DNA from: Capillimicrobium parvum
GTDB taxonomy: Bacteria > Actinomycetota > Thermoleophilia > Solirubrobacterales > Solirubrobacteraceae
NCBI RefSeq assembly: GCF_021172045.1
Contig: NZ_CP087164.1
Coordinates: 4,774,001-4,838,000 of the forward strand
Direction of reading: 5' to 3'
Length of the DNA: 64,000 nucleotides
Below the pieces are notes generated by a model. That model searched no databases. It saw nothing but the letters and a program-made list of their open reading frames with translations, and had not been told where the DNA came from. The translations under genes were made by a program, and so were the position numbers. How positions within the stretch are numbered: the stretch's first letter is position 1; each line of letters begins with the position of its first letter. Positions 27,091 to 38,191 of the stretch are shown one piece after another.

Positions 27091-27503
27091 CACACGTCCT
27101 CCCGGGTCACGAACTTCGTGCGCACGGGGAGCTTGTGCCCGGCGAGGCGCATGGCCTCACGGGCCAGCGGCTCGGGCACGCCGGCCAGCTCGAACATGAC
27201 GCGGCCCGGCTTGACCACGGCGACCCAGCCCTCGGGCGAGCCCTTGCCGGAGCCCATGCGGGTCTCGGCCGGCTTCTTCGTGTAGGGCTTGTCGGGGAAG
27301 ACGTTGATCCACACCTTGCCGCCGCGCTTGATCTTGCGGGTCATGGCGATACGAGCGGCCTCGATCTGGCGGTTCGTGAGCCAGCCGGCGTCAAGGGACT
27401 TGATGCCGTACTCGCCGAACTGCACGGTCGTCTGGCCGCGCGAGAGCCCGGCTCGGCGCCCGCGGTGCTGCTTGCGGTGCTTGACGCGCTTCGGGGAGAG
27501 CAC
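27090..27503 (-). CDS. rplP: 50S ribosomal protein L16
   Basis: 137 aa, GTG start at 27501-27503 overlapping the rpsC stop by one base. Starts [20 protein letters not shown]; contains [20 protein letters not shown] and the Arg81-region [14 protein letters not shown]. Standard length. Confidence 0.98.
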   Translation of the reverse strand: MLSPKRVKHRKQHRGRRAGLSRGQTTVQFGEYGIKSLDAGWLTNRQIEAARIAMTRKIKRGGKVWINVFPDKPYTKKPAETRMGSGKGSPEGWVAVVKPGRVMFELAGVPEPLAREAMRLAGHKLPVRTKFVTREDV

Positions 27504-28603
27504 TACCGGCCACCCCCCTGCGGGCCGCCGCCACCGCCGCCGGGACCGCGCCCGCCGCCGCCACCGCCCGGACCACGCCCGCCGCCGCCACCGCCGCCGG
27601 GACCACGCCCGCCGCCGCCACCGCCGCCGGGACCACGCCCGCCGCCGCCGCCCGGACCACGTCCGCCGCCACCCTGGCCGCCACGTCCGCCGCCGCCGAA
27701 GCCACCGCCGCCGCCCTGGCCGCCGCGTCCTCCGCCGCCGCCGCCGAAGCCACCGCCGCCGCCCTGGCCGCCGCGCCCGCGGCCACCCTGGCCGCCCCGG
27801 CCGCCCGGACCGCCGGGACCGCGCCCGCCGCCGCCACCGCCGCCCGGACCGCCGCCCTGGCCGCCGCGCCCGCGCCCGCGCCCACGGCCGTCACGGCCGT
27901 CGCGGCGGTCGCGGCGGTCGCGATCCTGCTGGGGCGCCGGAGCGTCCATGTCGGTGAGGTCCATGCCGGTGAAGCCCTCGGGCATGATCTCGCCCTTGTT
28001 GATCCAGCACTTCACGCCGATGCGGCCGAACGTCGTGCGGGCCTCGTAGAAGCCGTAGTCGATGTCCGCGCGCAGCGTGTGCAGCGGGACGCGGCCGTCC
28101 GAGTACATCTCGGTGCGCGCCATCTCCGCGCCGCCGAGGCGGCCGGAGACCTGGATCTTGCAGCCCTTCGCGCCCGAGCGCATGGCGCTGGTCAGCGCGC
28201 GCTTCATGGCGCGCCGGAACGCGACGCGGTTCTGCAGCTGCTCGCCCACCGACTGGGCGACGAGCTTGGCGTCGAGCTCGGGACGCTTGATCTCGAGGAT
28301 GTTGACCTTGATGGACTTCTGCGTCATGCGATGCAGGTCCTTGCGCAGCGCGTCGACCTCGGAGCCGGACTTGCCGATCACGATGCCGGGCCGCGCGGTG
28401 TTGATGTTTACCTCAACCTCGTTGGCGTCCTTGCGGATCGTGATGTCGCTCAGGCCGGCGTGCGAGAGCTTGCCGACGATGTGGCGCCGGATGGCGACGT
28501 CCTCGGCGAGATAGTCCGCGAACTGGCGCTCGTTGAACCAGTTCGACTTCCAATCGTGGATGTAGCCGACGCGCAGCGCCTCGGGATGAACCTTCTGTCC
28601 CAT
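27503..28603 (-). CDS. rpsC: 30S ribosomal protein S3 with long Gly/Arg-rich C-terminal tail
   Basis: 366 aa against about 210-240 for most bacteria. Residues 1-217 are a full S3: KH domain with [17 protein letters not shown] and the C-terminal fold ending at [12 protein letters not shown]. After DMDAPAPQQ, a DR-rich linker leads into about 125 residues of Gly/Arg/Pro/Gln repeats ([23 protein letters not shown]). The tail is encoded by near-pure G/C repeats at 27506-27950. The frame is unbroken and ends 1 bp into rplP, so this is genuine coding sequence. The composition resembles eukaryotic RGG/GRP RNA-binding tails; function in the ribosome is unknown. Confidence 0.95.
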   Translation of the reverse strand: MGQKVHPEALRVGYIHDWKSNWFNERQFADYLAEDVAIRRHIVGKLSHAGLSDITIRKDANEVEVNINTARPGIVIGKSGSEVDALRKDLHRMTQKSIKVNILEIKRPELDAKLVAQSVGEQLQNRVAFRRAMKRALTSAMRSGAKGCKIQVSGRLGGAEMARTEMYSDGRVPLHTLRADIDYGFYEARTTFGRIGVKCWINKGEIMPEGFTGMDLTDMDAPAPQQDRDRRDRRDGRDGRGRGRGRGGQGGGPGGGGGGGRGPGGPGGRGGQGGRGRGGQGGGGGFGGGGGGRGGQGGGGGFGGGGRGGQGGGGRGPGGGGGRGPGGGGGGGRGPGGGGGGGRGPGGGGGGRGPGGGGGGPQGGGR

Positions 28604-28606
28604 TTC

Positions 28607-29263
28607 CTATCCCTTCGGCGTCAGCGTGATCGTGAGGTGGCTGGTGCGCTTGCGGATGCGCGTCGCGCGGCCCATGGCGCGCGGCTGGAAGCGCTTGAGG
28701 GTCGGGCCCTCGTCCGCGAAGGCGGCCTCGACCTTGAGGTCCTCGCCCAGCAGCTCGTGGTTGTGCTCGGCGTTGGCCACCGCCGAGTTCAGCAGCTTGG
28801 CCCAGTCCTTGGCGACGGCGCGCGGCGTGAACGCGAGGATCGCGCGCGCCTCGTCGACGGACTTGCCGCGGATGTGGTCGCAGACGAGCCGCGCCTTGCG
28901 GGCGGACGTCCGCACGTACTTGGCCTGCGCGCGCACGACCGGCGGCCTGCCGTCGTCGTCCGCGCGAGCGGGCTTCGGCTGGGGCTTGGTGGCAGTGGCG
29001 GTGGCCGCGGGCGCCTCGGGCTCGGGCTCGGCCTCAGCGACCGGCTCGTCGGCCTCAGCGACCGGCTCGTCGGCCTCAGCGACCGGCTCGTCGGCCTCAG
29101 CGACCGGCTCGTCGGCCTCAGCGACGGGCTCGAAGGCCTCGACGGGCGCCTCCTCGACGGCCTCGACGGGCGCCTCCTCGGCGGCCTCGGGCTCGTCGAC
29201 GACAGGCGCCTCGGCCTCGACGTCGACCTCGGGCTGCTCGACCTTCCGCTCGTCCTCGGCCAT
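28607..29263 (-). CDS. rplV: 50S ribosomal protein L22 with acidic repeat N-terminal extension
   Basis: 218 aa against about 110-120. The L22 core starts near residue 110 ([20 protein letters not shown]) and ends [12 protein letters not shown]. Residues 1-107 are an acidic Glu/Ala/Pro/Val extension containing about five DEPVAEA heptads (about 46-79) and a short Lys/Pro link before the core. The start ATG overlaps rpsS stop-free junction as TGATG, supporting this start. In the ribosome L22 lines the exit tunnel with its N-terminus outside, so the extension probably projects from the subunit surface; that is inference. Confidence 0.95.
   Translation of the reverse strand: MAEDERKVEQPEVDVEAEAPVVDEPEAAEEAPVEAVEEAPVEAFEPVAEADEPVAEADEPVAEADEPVAEADEPVAEAEPEPEAPAATATATKPQPKPARADDDGRPPVVRAQAKYVRTSARKARLVCDHIRGKSVDEARAILAFTPRAVAKDWAKLLNSAVANAEHNHELLGEDLKVEAAFADEGPTLKRFQPRAMGRATRIRKRTSHLTITLTPKG
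29031..29135. repeat. 21-bp tandem repeat inside rplV
   Basis: Five back-to-back 21-bp units starting at 29031, 29052, 29073, 29094 and 29115. The first four are identical and the last has diverged. Each encodes one DEPVAEA heptad of the L22 extension. Near-identity at DNA level indicates recent slippage or unequal crossing over, so copy number may vary between strains. Confidence 0.9.
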
Positions 29264-29535
29264 CAGCGCACCTTCCCCGAGCCGGCGTGGCCACGGTAGG
29301 TGCGGGTCGGCGCGAACTCGCCGAGCTTGTGGCCGACCATCGACTCCGACACGAACACCGGCACGTGCTTGCGGCCGTCGTGGACGGCGATCGTGTGCCC
29401 GACCATCTCCGGGAAGATCGTCGAGGTGCGCGACCAGGTCTTGACCATCGTCTTGTTGCCGGAGCTGTTCATGCCCTCGATGCGCGCCATCAGGCGCTCC
29501 TCGACGAACGGCCCCTTCTTGCTCGATCGGCTCAT
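29263..29535 (-). CDS. rpsS: 30S ribosomal protein S19
   Basis: 90 aa, starting [20 protein letters not shown]; core [30 protein letters not shown]. Standard length and place between rplB and rplV. Confidence 0.98.
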   Translation of the reverse strand: MSRSSKKGPFVEERLMARIEGMNSSGNKTMVKTWSRTSTIFPEMVGHTIAVHDGRKHVPVFVSESMVGHKLGEFAPTRTYRGHAGSGKVR

Positions 29536-29538
29536 CGG

Positions 29539-30381
29539 TTAACGCTTGCCCTTCCCACGCCGCCGCCCGCGCACGATCAGGCGGTCGGATGCCTTGTTCT
29601 TCTTGCGGGTCCGGTACCCGAGCGTGGGAACGCCCCACGGGGTGACCGGGTGACGGCCCGGCGTGGTGGAGCCCTCGCCGCCGCCGTGCGGATGGTCCAC
29701 CGGGTTCATGGCCGTGCCGCGCGTCTGCGGGCGCACGCCCATGTGACGCTTGCGGCCCGCCTTGCCGATCGTGACGTTCTGGTGCTCGGCGTTGCCGATC
29801 GTCCCGACCGTCGCCCGGCACTGGTCGGCCACCATGCGCATCTCGCCCGACGGCAGGCGCAGCGTGGCCATGCCCCGCTCCTTCGCCATCAGCTGGACCC
29901 CGGCGCCGGCCGAGCGCGCCATCTGGCCGCCGCGGCCCGGCTGCAGCTCGACGTTGTGGACCACGGTGCCGGTCGGGATGCGCGCCAGGGCCAGGCAGTG
30001 GCCGACCGCGATGTCGGCGCCATCGCCGGACATCACCGTCGCGCCGACCTGCAGGCGCGCGGGCGCCAGGATGTAGCGCTTCTCGCCGTCGGCGTAGTGC
30101 AGCAGCGCGATGTAGGCCGTCCGGTTCGGGTCGTACTCGATCGCGGCGACCTTGGCCGGCACGCCGTCCTTGCGGCGCTTGAAGTCGATCCGGCGATACA
30201 GGCGCTTGGCCCCGCCACCGCGGTGGCGCGAGGTCTTGCGGCCGTAGCTGTTGCGCCCGCCGGACTTCGTCAGCCCCTCGATGAGGGACTTCTCCGGGTC
30301 GGTCTTCGTGATCTCCGCGAAGTCGGGATACGTCGAGAAGCGACGTCCCGGGCTGGTCGGCTTGGGCTTGCGAATCGGCAT
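29539..30381 (-). CDS. rplB: 50S ribosomal protein L2
   Basis: 280 aa. Near the C-terminus the catalytic-centre-proximal segment [12 protein letters not shown] is intact. N-terminal [22 protein letters not shown]. 3 bp after rplW. Largest primary binder near the peptidyl-transferase centre. Confidence 0.98.
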   Translation of the reverse strand: MPIRKPKPTSPGRRFSTYPDFAEITKTDPEKSLIEGLTKSGGRNSYGRKTSRHRGGGAKRLYRRIDFKRRKDGVPAKVAAIEYDPNRTAYIALLHYADGEKRYILAPARLQVGATVMSGDGADIAVGHCLALARIPTGTVVHNVELQPGRGGQMARSAGAGVQLMAKERGMATLRLPSGEMRMVADQCRATVGTIGNAEHQNVTIGKAGRKRHMGVRPQTRGTAMNPVDHPHGGGEGSTTPGRHPVTPWGVPTLGYRTRKKNKASDRLIVRGRRRGKGKR

Positions 30382-30384
30382 GGA

Positions 30385-30687
30385 CTAGCTCTCCTCGAGC
30401 CCCGCGAGGCCCTGGAAGATCGGGATGGTGTCGCCCGGGCGGATCTGGACGATCGCCTTCTTCCACGAGCGCGTCCGGCCGGACGTGTAGCCACGGCGCT
30501 TGGGCTTGCTCTTGACGGACATGGTGCGGACGTCGACCACCTTGACGTCGAAGAGGTCCTCGACGGCCTGGCGGATCTGCGTCTTGTGCGCGTCCGGGTG
30601 GACGCGGAAGGTGTACTTGTCGACCGCGGCGAGCACGTAGCTCTTCTCGCTGACGACCGGCCGGATGATCACCTGGGCGGGATTCAT
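30385..30687 (-). CDS. rplW: 50S ribosomal protein L23
   Basis: 100 aa from the ATG at 30687 ([20 protein letters not shown]). Contains [22 protein letters not shown]. Overlaps the rplD stop by 4 bp. Forms the docking site for trigger factor and SRP at the tunnel exit. Confidence 0.97.
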   Translation of the reverse strand: MNPAQVIIRPVVSEKSYVLAAVDKYTFRVHPDAHKTQIRQAVEDLFDVKVVDVRTMSVKSKPKRRGYTSGRTRSWKKAIVQIRPGDTIPIFQGLAGLEES

Positions 30688-31298
30688 GCGGCACGCTCCG
30701 TCAGCTGGTCGAGTGCGGTGCGCGACGCGAGCACCGCGGAGGCGCGCACGAGGTCGGACACGCCGACCCCGTCGGCGGGGAGCACCGACACCCGGTCGAG
30801 GTTGCGGAACGACAGGGCCGCCTGGGCCTCGTCGTCGGTCAGGATCACCAGCACGCCCTTGGGCTGGCCCCAGTCGGCCAGGAGCCCGGCGGCCTGCTTG
30901 GTCGACGGCGTCTGCAGGAACGGAGCGGGGTCCAGGACCGCCAGAGACTCGCGCCCGGCGTGCAGCGACAGCGCGCTGCGCAGCGCGGCGCGGCGCTCCT
31001 TGCGGTTGACCTTGAAGGTGTAGTGGCGCGGCTGTGGGCCGAAGACGGTGCCGCCGCCGGTCCACAGCGGGTTGCGGCTCGAGCCGGCACGGGCGCGTCC
31101 GGTGCCCTTCTGGCGCCACGGCTTGGCCCCGCCGCCGCGGACCTCGCCGCGCGTCTTGGTCGAGTGCGTGCCCTGGCGGCGCGCGGCCTGCTCGGCGCGC
31201 ACCGTCTCGTGGACGAGCGGCACGTGGAACTCGGCGGTGAACGCCTTGTCGTCGAGCGCGACCTTCTCGGTCGCCCCCAGGATCGGAGCATCAGCCAT
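30684..31298 (-). CDS. rplD: 50S ribosomal protein L4
   Basis: 204 aa. Tunnel-loop region [33 protein letters not shown] is complete. Overlaps rplC by 8 bp and rplW by 4 bp. L4 is an autoregulator of the S10 operon in some bacteria. Confidence 0.97.
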   Translation of the reverse strand: MADAPILGATEKVALDDKAFTAEFHVPLVHETVRAEQAARRQGTHSTKTRGEVRGGGAKPWRQKGTGRARAGSSRNPLWTGGGTVFGPQPRHYTFKVNRKERRAALRSALSLHAGRESLAVLDPAPFLQTPSTKQAAGLLADWGQPKGVLVILTDDEAQAALSFRNLDRVSVLPADGVGVSDLVRASAVLASRTALDQLTERAA

Positions 31299-31908
31299 CG
31301 GTCCGCACCTCCACGACGCCGTTGCGGGGTCCGGGGACCGAGCCGCGCACGAGCAGCAGGTTGTCGTCCGGGCGGATGTCGACGATCGTCAGGCCCTTCT
31401 GGGTGACGCGTTTGTTGCCCATCTGCCCCGGGCCGCGGATGCCCTTGAACACGCGCGACGGCGTGGCCGACGCGCCGATCGAACCCGGCGCACGCACGTT
31501 GTGCGAGCCGTGGCTCTTCGGGCCGCTGGCGAAGTTGTGGCGCTTGATCGTGCCCTGGAAGCCCTTGCCCTTCGAGGTGCCGGCGATCTTGACGGTCTGG
31601 CCGACCTCGAACGCCTCCACGGTCACGGTCTCACCGATCATCAGCTCGCCGGCCTCGTCGCGGAACTCGCGGACGTGGCGCAGCGGCGGGGCGTCGGCCT
31701 TCTTGAGGTGGCCCAGCTCGGCACGGGTGAGGTGCTTCTCCTTCGTGGCGCCGAACGCGAGCTGGACGGCCTCGTAGCCGTCGCGGTCGAACGTGCGGAT
31801 CGCCGTGACCGGGCAGGGGCCGGCCTCGAGGACGGTCACGCGCTCGACGTGGCCGTCTTCGGCGAACACCTGGGTCATTCCGAGCTTGCGGGCGAGGATC
31901 GCGGGCAT
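31291..31908 (-). CDS. rplC: 50S ribosomal protein L3
   Basis: 205 aa, starting [19 protein letters not shown]. Central [26 protein letters not shown] loop reaching the peptidyl-transferase centre is intact. 7 bp after rpsJ. Confidence 0.98.
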   Translation of the reverse strand: MPAILARKLGMTQVFAEDGHVERVTVLEAGPCPVTAIRTFDRDGYEAVQLAFGATKEKHLTRAELGHLKKADAPPLRHVREFRDEAGELMIGETVTVEAFEVGQTVKIAGTSKGKGFQGTIKRHNFASGPKSHGSHNVRAPGSIGASATPSRVFKGIRGPGQMGNKRVTQKGLTIVDIRPDDNLLLVRGSVPGPRNGVVEVRTDG

Positions 31909-31915
31909 GGTGGTT

Positions 31916-32239
31916 CTAGGCGAGTCGAATCTCGATGTCGACGCCGGCCGGGAGCTGGTCCAGGCGCTGGAGGGAGTCGACGGTCTTCGGGGTGGGCTGG
32001 TGGATGTCGATGAGCCGCTTGTGCGTGCGGATCTCGAAGTGCTCCTGCGAGTCCTTGTCCTTGAACGGCGAGCGGATGACCGCGTACACGTTCTTCTCGG
32101 TGGGGAGCGGCACGGGACCGGACACGGTCGCGCCGGTGCGCGTCGCCGTGTCGACGATCTCCTTGGCCGCCGTCTCGATGGCCGAGTGGTCGTACGCCTT
32201 CAGGCGGATGCGGATCTTGTTCTGCGCTGCCGTTGCCAT
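31916..32239 (-). CDS. rpsJ: 30S ribosomal protein S10
   Basis: 107 aa, starting [20 protein letters not shown]. NusE-type motif [19 protein letters not shown]. Also a subunit of transcription antitermination complexes with NusB. First gene of the S10 unit, separated from tuf by 80 bp holding a strong hairpin. Confidence 0.98.
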   Translation of the reverse strand: MATAAQNKIRIRLKAYDHSAIETAAKEIVDTATRTGATVSGPVPLPTEKNVYAVIRSPFKDKDSQEHFEIRTHKRLIDIHQPTPKTVDSLQRLDQLPAGVDIEIRLA

Positions 32240-32260
32240 GTCTGGTTCTTCTCGTGAGAA

Positions 32261-32284
32261 GGGGGCGGTGGGTCACCGCCCCCC
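32261..32284 (-). terminator. hairpin between tuf and rpsJ
   Basis: GGGGGCGGTG / CACCGCCCCC with a 3-nt loop: a 9-10 bp G/C stem at the tuf-rpsJ boundary. On the minus strand it is followed by TTCTC only, so it could be a weak terminator, an RNA-processing site or a rpsJ leader element separating str and S10 expression. Confidence 0.55.
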
Positions 32285-32319
32285 TGCTCAGCGAATTCCT
32301 TTCGTGGTCGTCTCCGGAC

Positions 32320-33504
<1,185 letters not shown>

Positions 33505-33555
33505 TGTGCCTTTCTCCTCTTGAAATCTCGAACCGCTGGAAGGTACTGGAAATCG

Positions 33556-35652
<2,097 letters not shown>

Positions 35653-35692
35653 GAGAGAGGGCTGTCTGTCGATGTACGGCGGGATTCAGGGC

Positions 35693-35717
35693 AAAAAGAA
35701 CGGGCCCAGCGGGCCCG
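35693..35717 (-). terminator. intrinsic terminator in the fusA leader
   Basis: Minus-strand hairpin with arms CGGGCCC and GGGCCCG, loop GCT, followed directly by TTCTTTTT. This is the best textbook intrinsic terminator seen in the window. It lies only 41-65 nt upstream of the fusA ATG, after the rpsL-rpsG unit and its own hairpins. Confidence 0.75.
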
Positions 35718-35793
35718 CACACGACTCCGTCCAGGTCGGCAGCGGGGTCGCTATCTGGTCGAAGTCACCATCCGTGCGGGTGTGGGCGCTGCA

Positions 35794-36339
35794 GTGAGCG
35801 CACTTGGCTCAGCAGCGGCAGAAGACGATAGCAAAAACCCCTCTGCATCCCCGCCGGGGCGCCGGGGCGCGCTGGCGGTCCTCGCCCTCGGCCTCGCCGG
35901 GGGCGTCCTGCTCTGCCTCGTGGAGGTTACGACAGTCGTGGAGATCTCCGTTCGCGGGACGGTTCGCGCGGAGCAGACGGGCGAGGACCAGCACGGCCTG
36001 GCGCTGCTGATCCTGGGCGTGGCGGCGATGGCGCTGGCGTGGCTGGCGACGTCATCGCGCGCGGGGATCGTGCTCGCCGCGCTGTCGGGCCTCGGGACGA
36101 TCGGCGTCGTCGCGCTGCTGTTCTGGGCGCTCGGCGACCTGCCGGACACCGGCTCCAGCGGCGACTTCGGCATCCGGTCGGAGCCCGGCCGCGCGTCGGC
36201 GGGGATCGGGTTCTGGCTCGAGCTGGCGGCCGCGTCGTGCCTGATGGGCGCGGCGGCCGTCGGGCTGCTGTCGCTCACGCCGTGGCGGCGCGAGGACGAG
36301 GACGACGACCCGGCCGCCAGGTCGGCGGCCGGAGCGTGA
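35794..36339 (+). CDS. hypothetical four-helix membrane protein inside the str cluster
   Basis: 181 aa from a GTG at 35794; a GTG four codons earlier is also possible and no clear Shine-Dalgarno is seen. A short Ser/Pro/Arg N-terminus is followed by four hydrophobic segments ([80 protein letters not shown]) and an acidic RREDEDDD tail. Third-position G/C pattern and a hydropathy this regular support coding. It reads opposite to the ribosomal genes on both sides. Family and function not recognised. Confidence 0.7.
   Translation: MSALGSAAAEDDSKNPSASPPGRRGALAVLALGLAGGVLLCLVEVTTVVEISVRGTVRAEQTGEDQHGLALLILGVAAMALAWLATSSRAGIVLAALSGLGTIGVVALLFWALGDLPDTGSSGDFGIRSEPGRASAGIGFWLELAAASCLMGAAAVGLLSLTPWRREDEDDDPAARSAAGA
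35825..35833 (-). promoter_or_regulatory. candidate extended -10 for fusA-tuf
   Basis: Minus-strand TGCTATCGT preceded by a T-run, resembling the sequences upstream of rpmJ, rpsL and rpoB. Transcription from here would give a leader of about 165 nt that includes the terminator at 35693-35717. It overlaps the start of the plus-strand membrane-protein gene. No convincing -35. Confidence 0.35.
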
Positions 36340-36343
36340 GGCG

Positions 36344-36393
36344 GGCGCCGGCCGGACGGGCCCGGCGCCGGAAGGACCGGCCCGGCGGGCCGG
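36344..36393. terminator. paired hairpins between convergent genes
   Basis: Two adjacent G/C stems fill the 54-bp gap between the plus-strand membrane-protein gene and rpsG: GGCGCCGG/CCGGCGCC (36344-36369) and CCGGCCC/GGGCCGG with a 3-nt loop (36377-36393), the latter touching the rpsG stop. Placement suits a bidirectional terminator. Confidence 0.55.
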
Positions 36394-36864
36394 CTACCAG
36401 CGGTAGTGCGCGAAGGCCTTGTTGGCCTGCGCCATGCGGTAGATGTCGTCCTTGCGCTTGTAGGCGCCGCCCTGCTGCTGCATGGCGTCCATGAGCTCGT
36501 TGGCGAGGCGCTGCGCCATCGTCTTCTCGCGGCGCTGGCGAGCGAACTCGACGAGCCAGCGCACGGCGAGCGTGCGGGCGCGGCGCTGCGGCACCTCGAC
36601 GGGGACCTGGTAGGTCGCGCCGCCGACGCGGCGGGAGCGGACCTCGAGGACCGGGGTGAGCGCCTTGATCGCCTGCTCGAGGGACTCGATCGCGTCCTTG
36701 CCGGTGCGCTCCTCGATGATCGAGAGGGCGTCGTAGACGATCCGCTCGGCCGTCGACTTCTTGCCGTCCAGCATGACCTTGTTGATCACCTGCTGGACGA
36801 GGCGCGACCGGTGGACGGGGTCCGGCTCGATCGGCCGGATCTGGGCTGCTGCGCGACGAGGCAT
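36394..36864 (-). CDS. rpsG: 30S ribosomal protein S7
   Basis: 156 aa, starting [20 protein letters not shown]; core [23 protein letters not shown] and the rRNA-binding arm [11 protein letters not shown] are intact. 3 bp after rpsL. Unusually not followed by fusA on the same strand. Confidence 0.98.
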   Translation of the reverse strand: MPRRAAAQIRPIEPDPVHRSRLVQQVINKVMLDGKKSTAERIVYDALSIIEERTGKDAIESLEQAIKALTPVLEVRSRRVGGATYQVPVEVPQRRARTLAVRWLVEFARQRREKTMAQRLANELMDAMQQQGGAYKRKDDIYRMAQANKAFAHYRW

Positions 36865-36867
36865 GTC

Positions 36868-37263
36868 CTACTTCTTCTTGACGCCGTACTGAGAACGGGC
36901 CTTCTTGCGGTCGCTGACGCCGGCGGCGTCGAGCGTCCCGCGGACGACCTTGTACCGCACGCCCGGAAGGTCCTTGACGCGGCCGCCGCGCACGAGCACG
37001 ACGGAGTGCTCCTGCAGGTTGTGGCCCTCGCCCGGGATGTACGCGGTGATCTCCATCGACCCGGTGATCCGGACGCGCGCGACCTTGCGCAGCGCGGAGT
37101 TCGGCTTCTTGGGCGTGACGGTGTAGACGCGCGTGCAGACGCCGCGGCGCTGAGGCGCGGCAACCTTCTTCTTGCGCCCCTTGCCGGACTTCAGGCCAGG
37201 GGTCGCGAGCTTCTTGGGCTTGGCCTTGCGGCCCTTGCGGATCAGCTGCGAGGTCGTGGGCAT
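36868..37263 (-). CDS. rpsL: 30S ribosomal protein S12
   Basis: 131 aa from the ATG at 37263 ([20 protein letters not shown]). Lys residues at the two streptomycin-relevant loops ([11 protein letters not shown] and [10 protein letters not shown]) are the wild-type state. An in-frame upstream ATG would add 12 residues foreign to the family and is rejected. Confidence 0.98.
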   Translation of the reverse strand: MPTTSQLIRKGRKAKPKKLATPGLKSGKGRKKKVAAPQRRGVCTRVYTVTPKKPNSALRKVARVRITGSMEITAYIPGEGHNLQEHSVVLVRGGRVKDLPGVRYKVVRGTLDAAGVSDRKKARSQYGVKKK

Positions 37264-37273
37264 GCGACGGAGA

Positions 37274-37282
37274 AGGGTAGCA
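37274..37282 (-). promoter_or_regulatory. candidate -10 of rpsL, possibly leaderless
   Basis: Minus-strand TGCTACCCT starting only about 11-19 nt before the rpsL ATG. If it is the -10, the transcript would begin at or within a few bases of the start codon. It matches the TGCTAnnnT core found before rpmJ, fusA and rpoB. Confidence 0.35.
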
Positions 37283-37343
37283 GCGGCGGGATGTGGCACG
37301 CCGCCGCGCGCTGGACCCGTCCCAGCGTGGGTAACGGGCGGCC

Positions 37344-38024
37344 ATGCTCTCCCCGCTGGACTCCCTTCGGCTCCCGGTCCGCCTGGCCGACGAGCTGAGC
37401 CGCATCGCCGGGACCGTCGTCGAGCTGCCGCGGATCGCGCAGCTCATGCTCGACCTGCGGACCGAGATCCGCGGCATGCGCTCCGACCTCGCCGAGGTAC
37501 CCGGCCGGATCCGCAGCCTCGACGAGAGCATGTCCACCCTGCCCGGGCAGGTCGAGCGCCTGCGCGGCGACATCGGCGACCTGGGCGAGGAGATCACCGG
37601 CATGCGCGCCGACCTGTCGTCGATGCCGGGCGAGGTGAGCGGCATGCGCGCCGACCTGTCCTCCATGCCGGGCGAGGTGAGCGGCATGCGCGCCGACCTG
37701 TCCTCCATGCCCGGCGAGGTCAAGGGACTTCACGAGGACCTGGGGGTGCTGCCGGAGGAGCTGCGCGGCATGCGACGGGATCTCGCGGGCACGCCCGAGC
37801 GCATCCTGCTCATGCAGAACGAGCTCGACGGTCTGACGGACACGCTCGTCCGCGTCGCCCAGGTCCTCGAGGACACGCGCGACGGCATCAAACCGCTCGA
37901 CGAGGACATGGCCTCGGTCGAGCGCGCCGTCCAGGAGCTTCCGCCGAAGCTCGACGAGCTGCGCGCCCACCTCGATGGCATGCGGACCGATCTGAGCGGC
38001 CTGCCGTTCGTGTCGAAGTCCTAG
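37344..38024 (+). CDS. repeat-rich helical (coiled-coil/phasin-like) protein
   Basis: 226 aa, divergent from rpsL across an 80-bp spacer. No signal peptide or membrane segment. Almost the whole protein is amphipathic helix with a loose 14-residue period; three consecutive near-identical units read [14 protein letters not shown] (about residues 86-127), and weaker ones flank them ([39 protein letters not shown]). Pattern resembles apolipoprotein-, phasin- or tropomyosin-like surface-binding helices. Function unknown; a scaffold or granule-coating role is only a guess. Confidence 0.75.
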   Translation: MLSPLDSLRLPVRLADELSRIAGTVVELPRIAQLMLDLRTEIRGMRSDLAEVPGRIRSLDESMSTLPGQVERLRGDIGDLGEEITGMRADLSSMPGEVSGMRADLSSMPGEVSGMRADLSSMPGEVKGLHEDLGVLPEELRGMRRDLAGTPERILLMQNELDGLTDTLVRVAQVLEDTRDGIKPLDEDMASVERAVQELPPKLDELRAHLDGMRTDLSGLPFVSKS

Positions 38025-38037
38025 TGCAGCCGTCCGG

Positions 38038-38171
38038 AAGTTCTTCGAGGTACTCGGTGGATGATCGTGCGTGGCTGGGGGCGGTCGCCGGCCGCTCGCA
38101 TACTGGTGGTACGTGTGCGGTCGGCGACCGCCGTCAGACGCGTACGAGCGCCGCCGAGACCCGAAGAACTT
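38038..38171. repeat. 134-bp imperfect long inverted repeat (hairpin element)
   Basis: The 167-bp gap between the coiled-coil gene and ald folds on itself almost end to end. Outer arms AAGTTCTTCG (38038-38047) and CGAAGAACTT (38162-38171) are perfect; inner arms GGCGGTCGCCG and CGGCGACCGCC also match, with the loop near 38104-38110. About 80% of the two arms align by eye. Could be a MITE-like element, a bidirectional terminator or a structured RNA. Confidence 0.7.
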
Positions 38172-38191
38172 GCGGATGGGTGTCCTAGCTG

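Noticed and set aside
27506-27950. Dense CCG/GGC repeats that look like a non-coding satellite or CRISPR-like array
   Set aside because: The repeats are in frame with rpsC, have no uniform repeat-spacer structure, and the stop overlaps rplP as expected. They encode the S3 tail.
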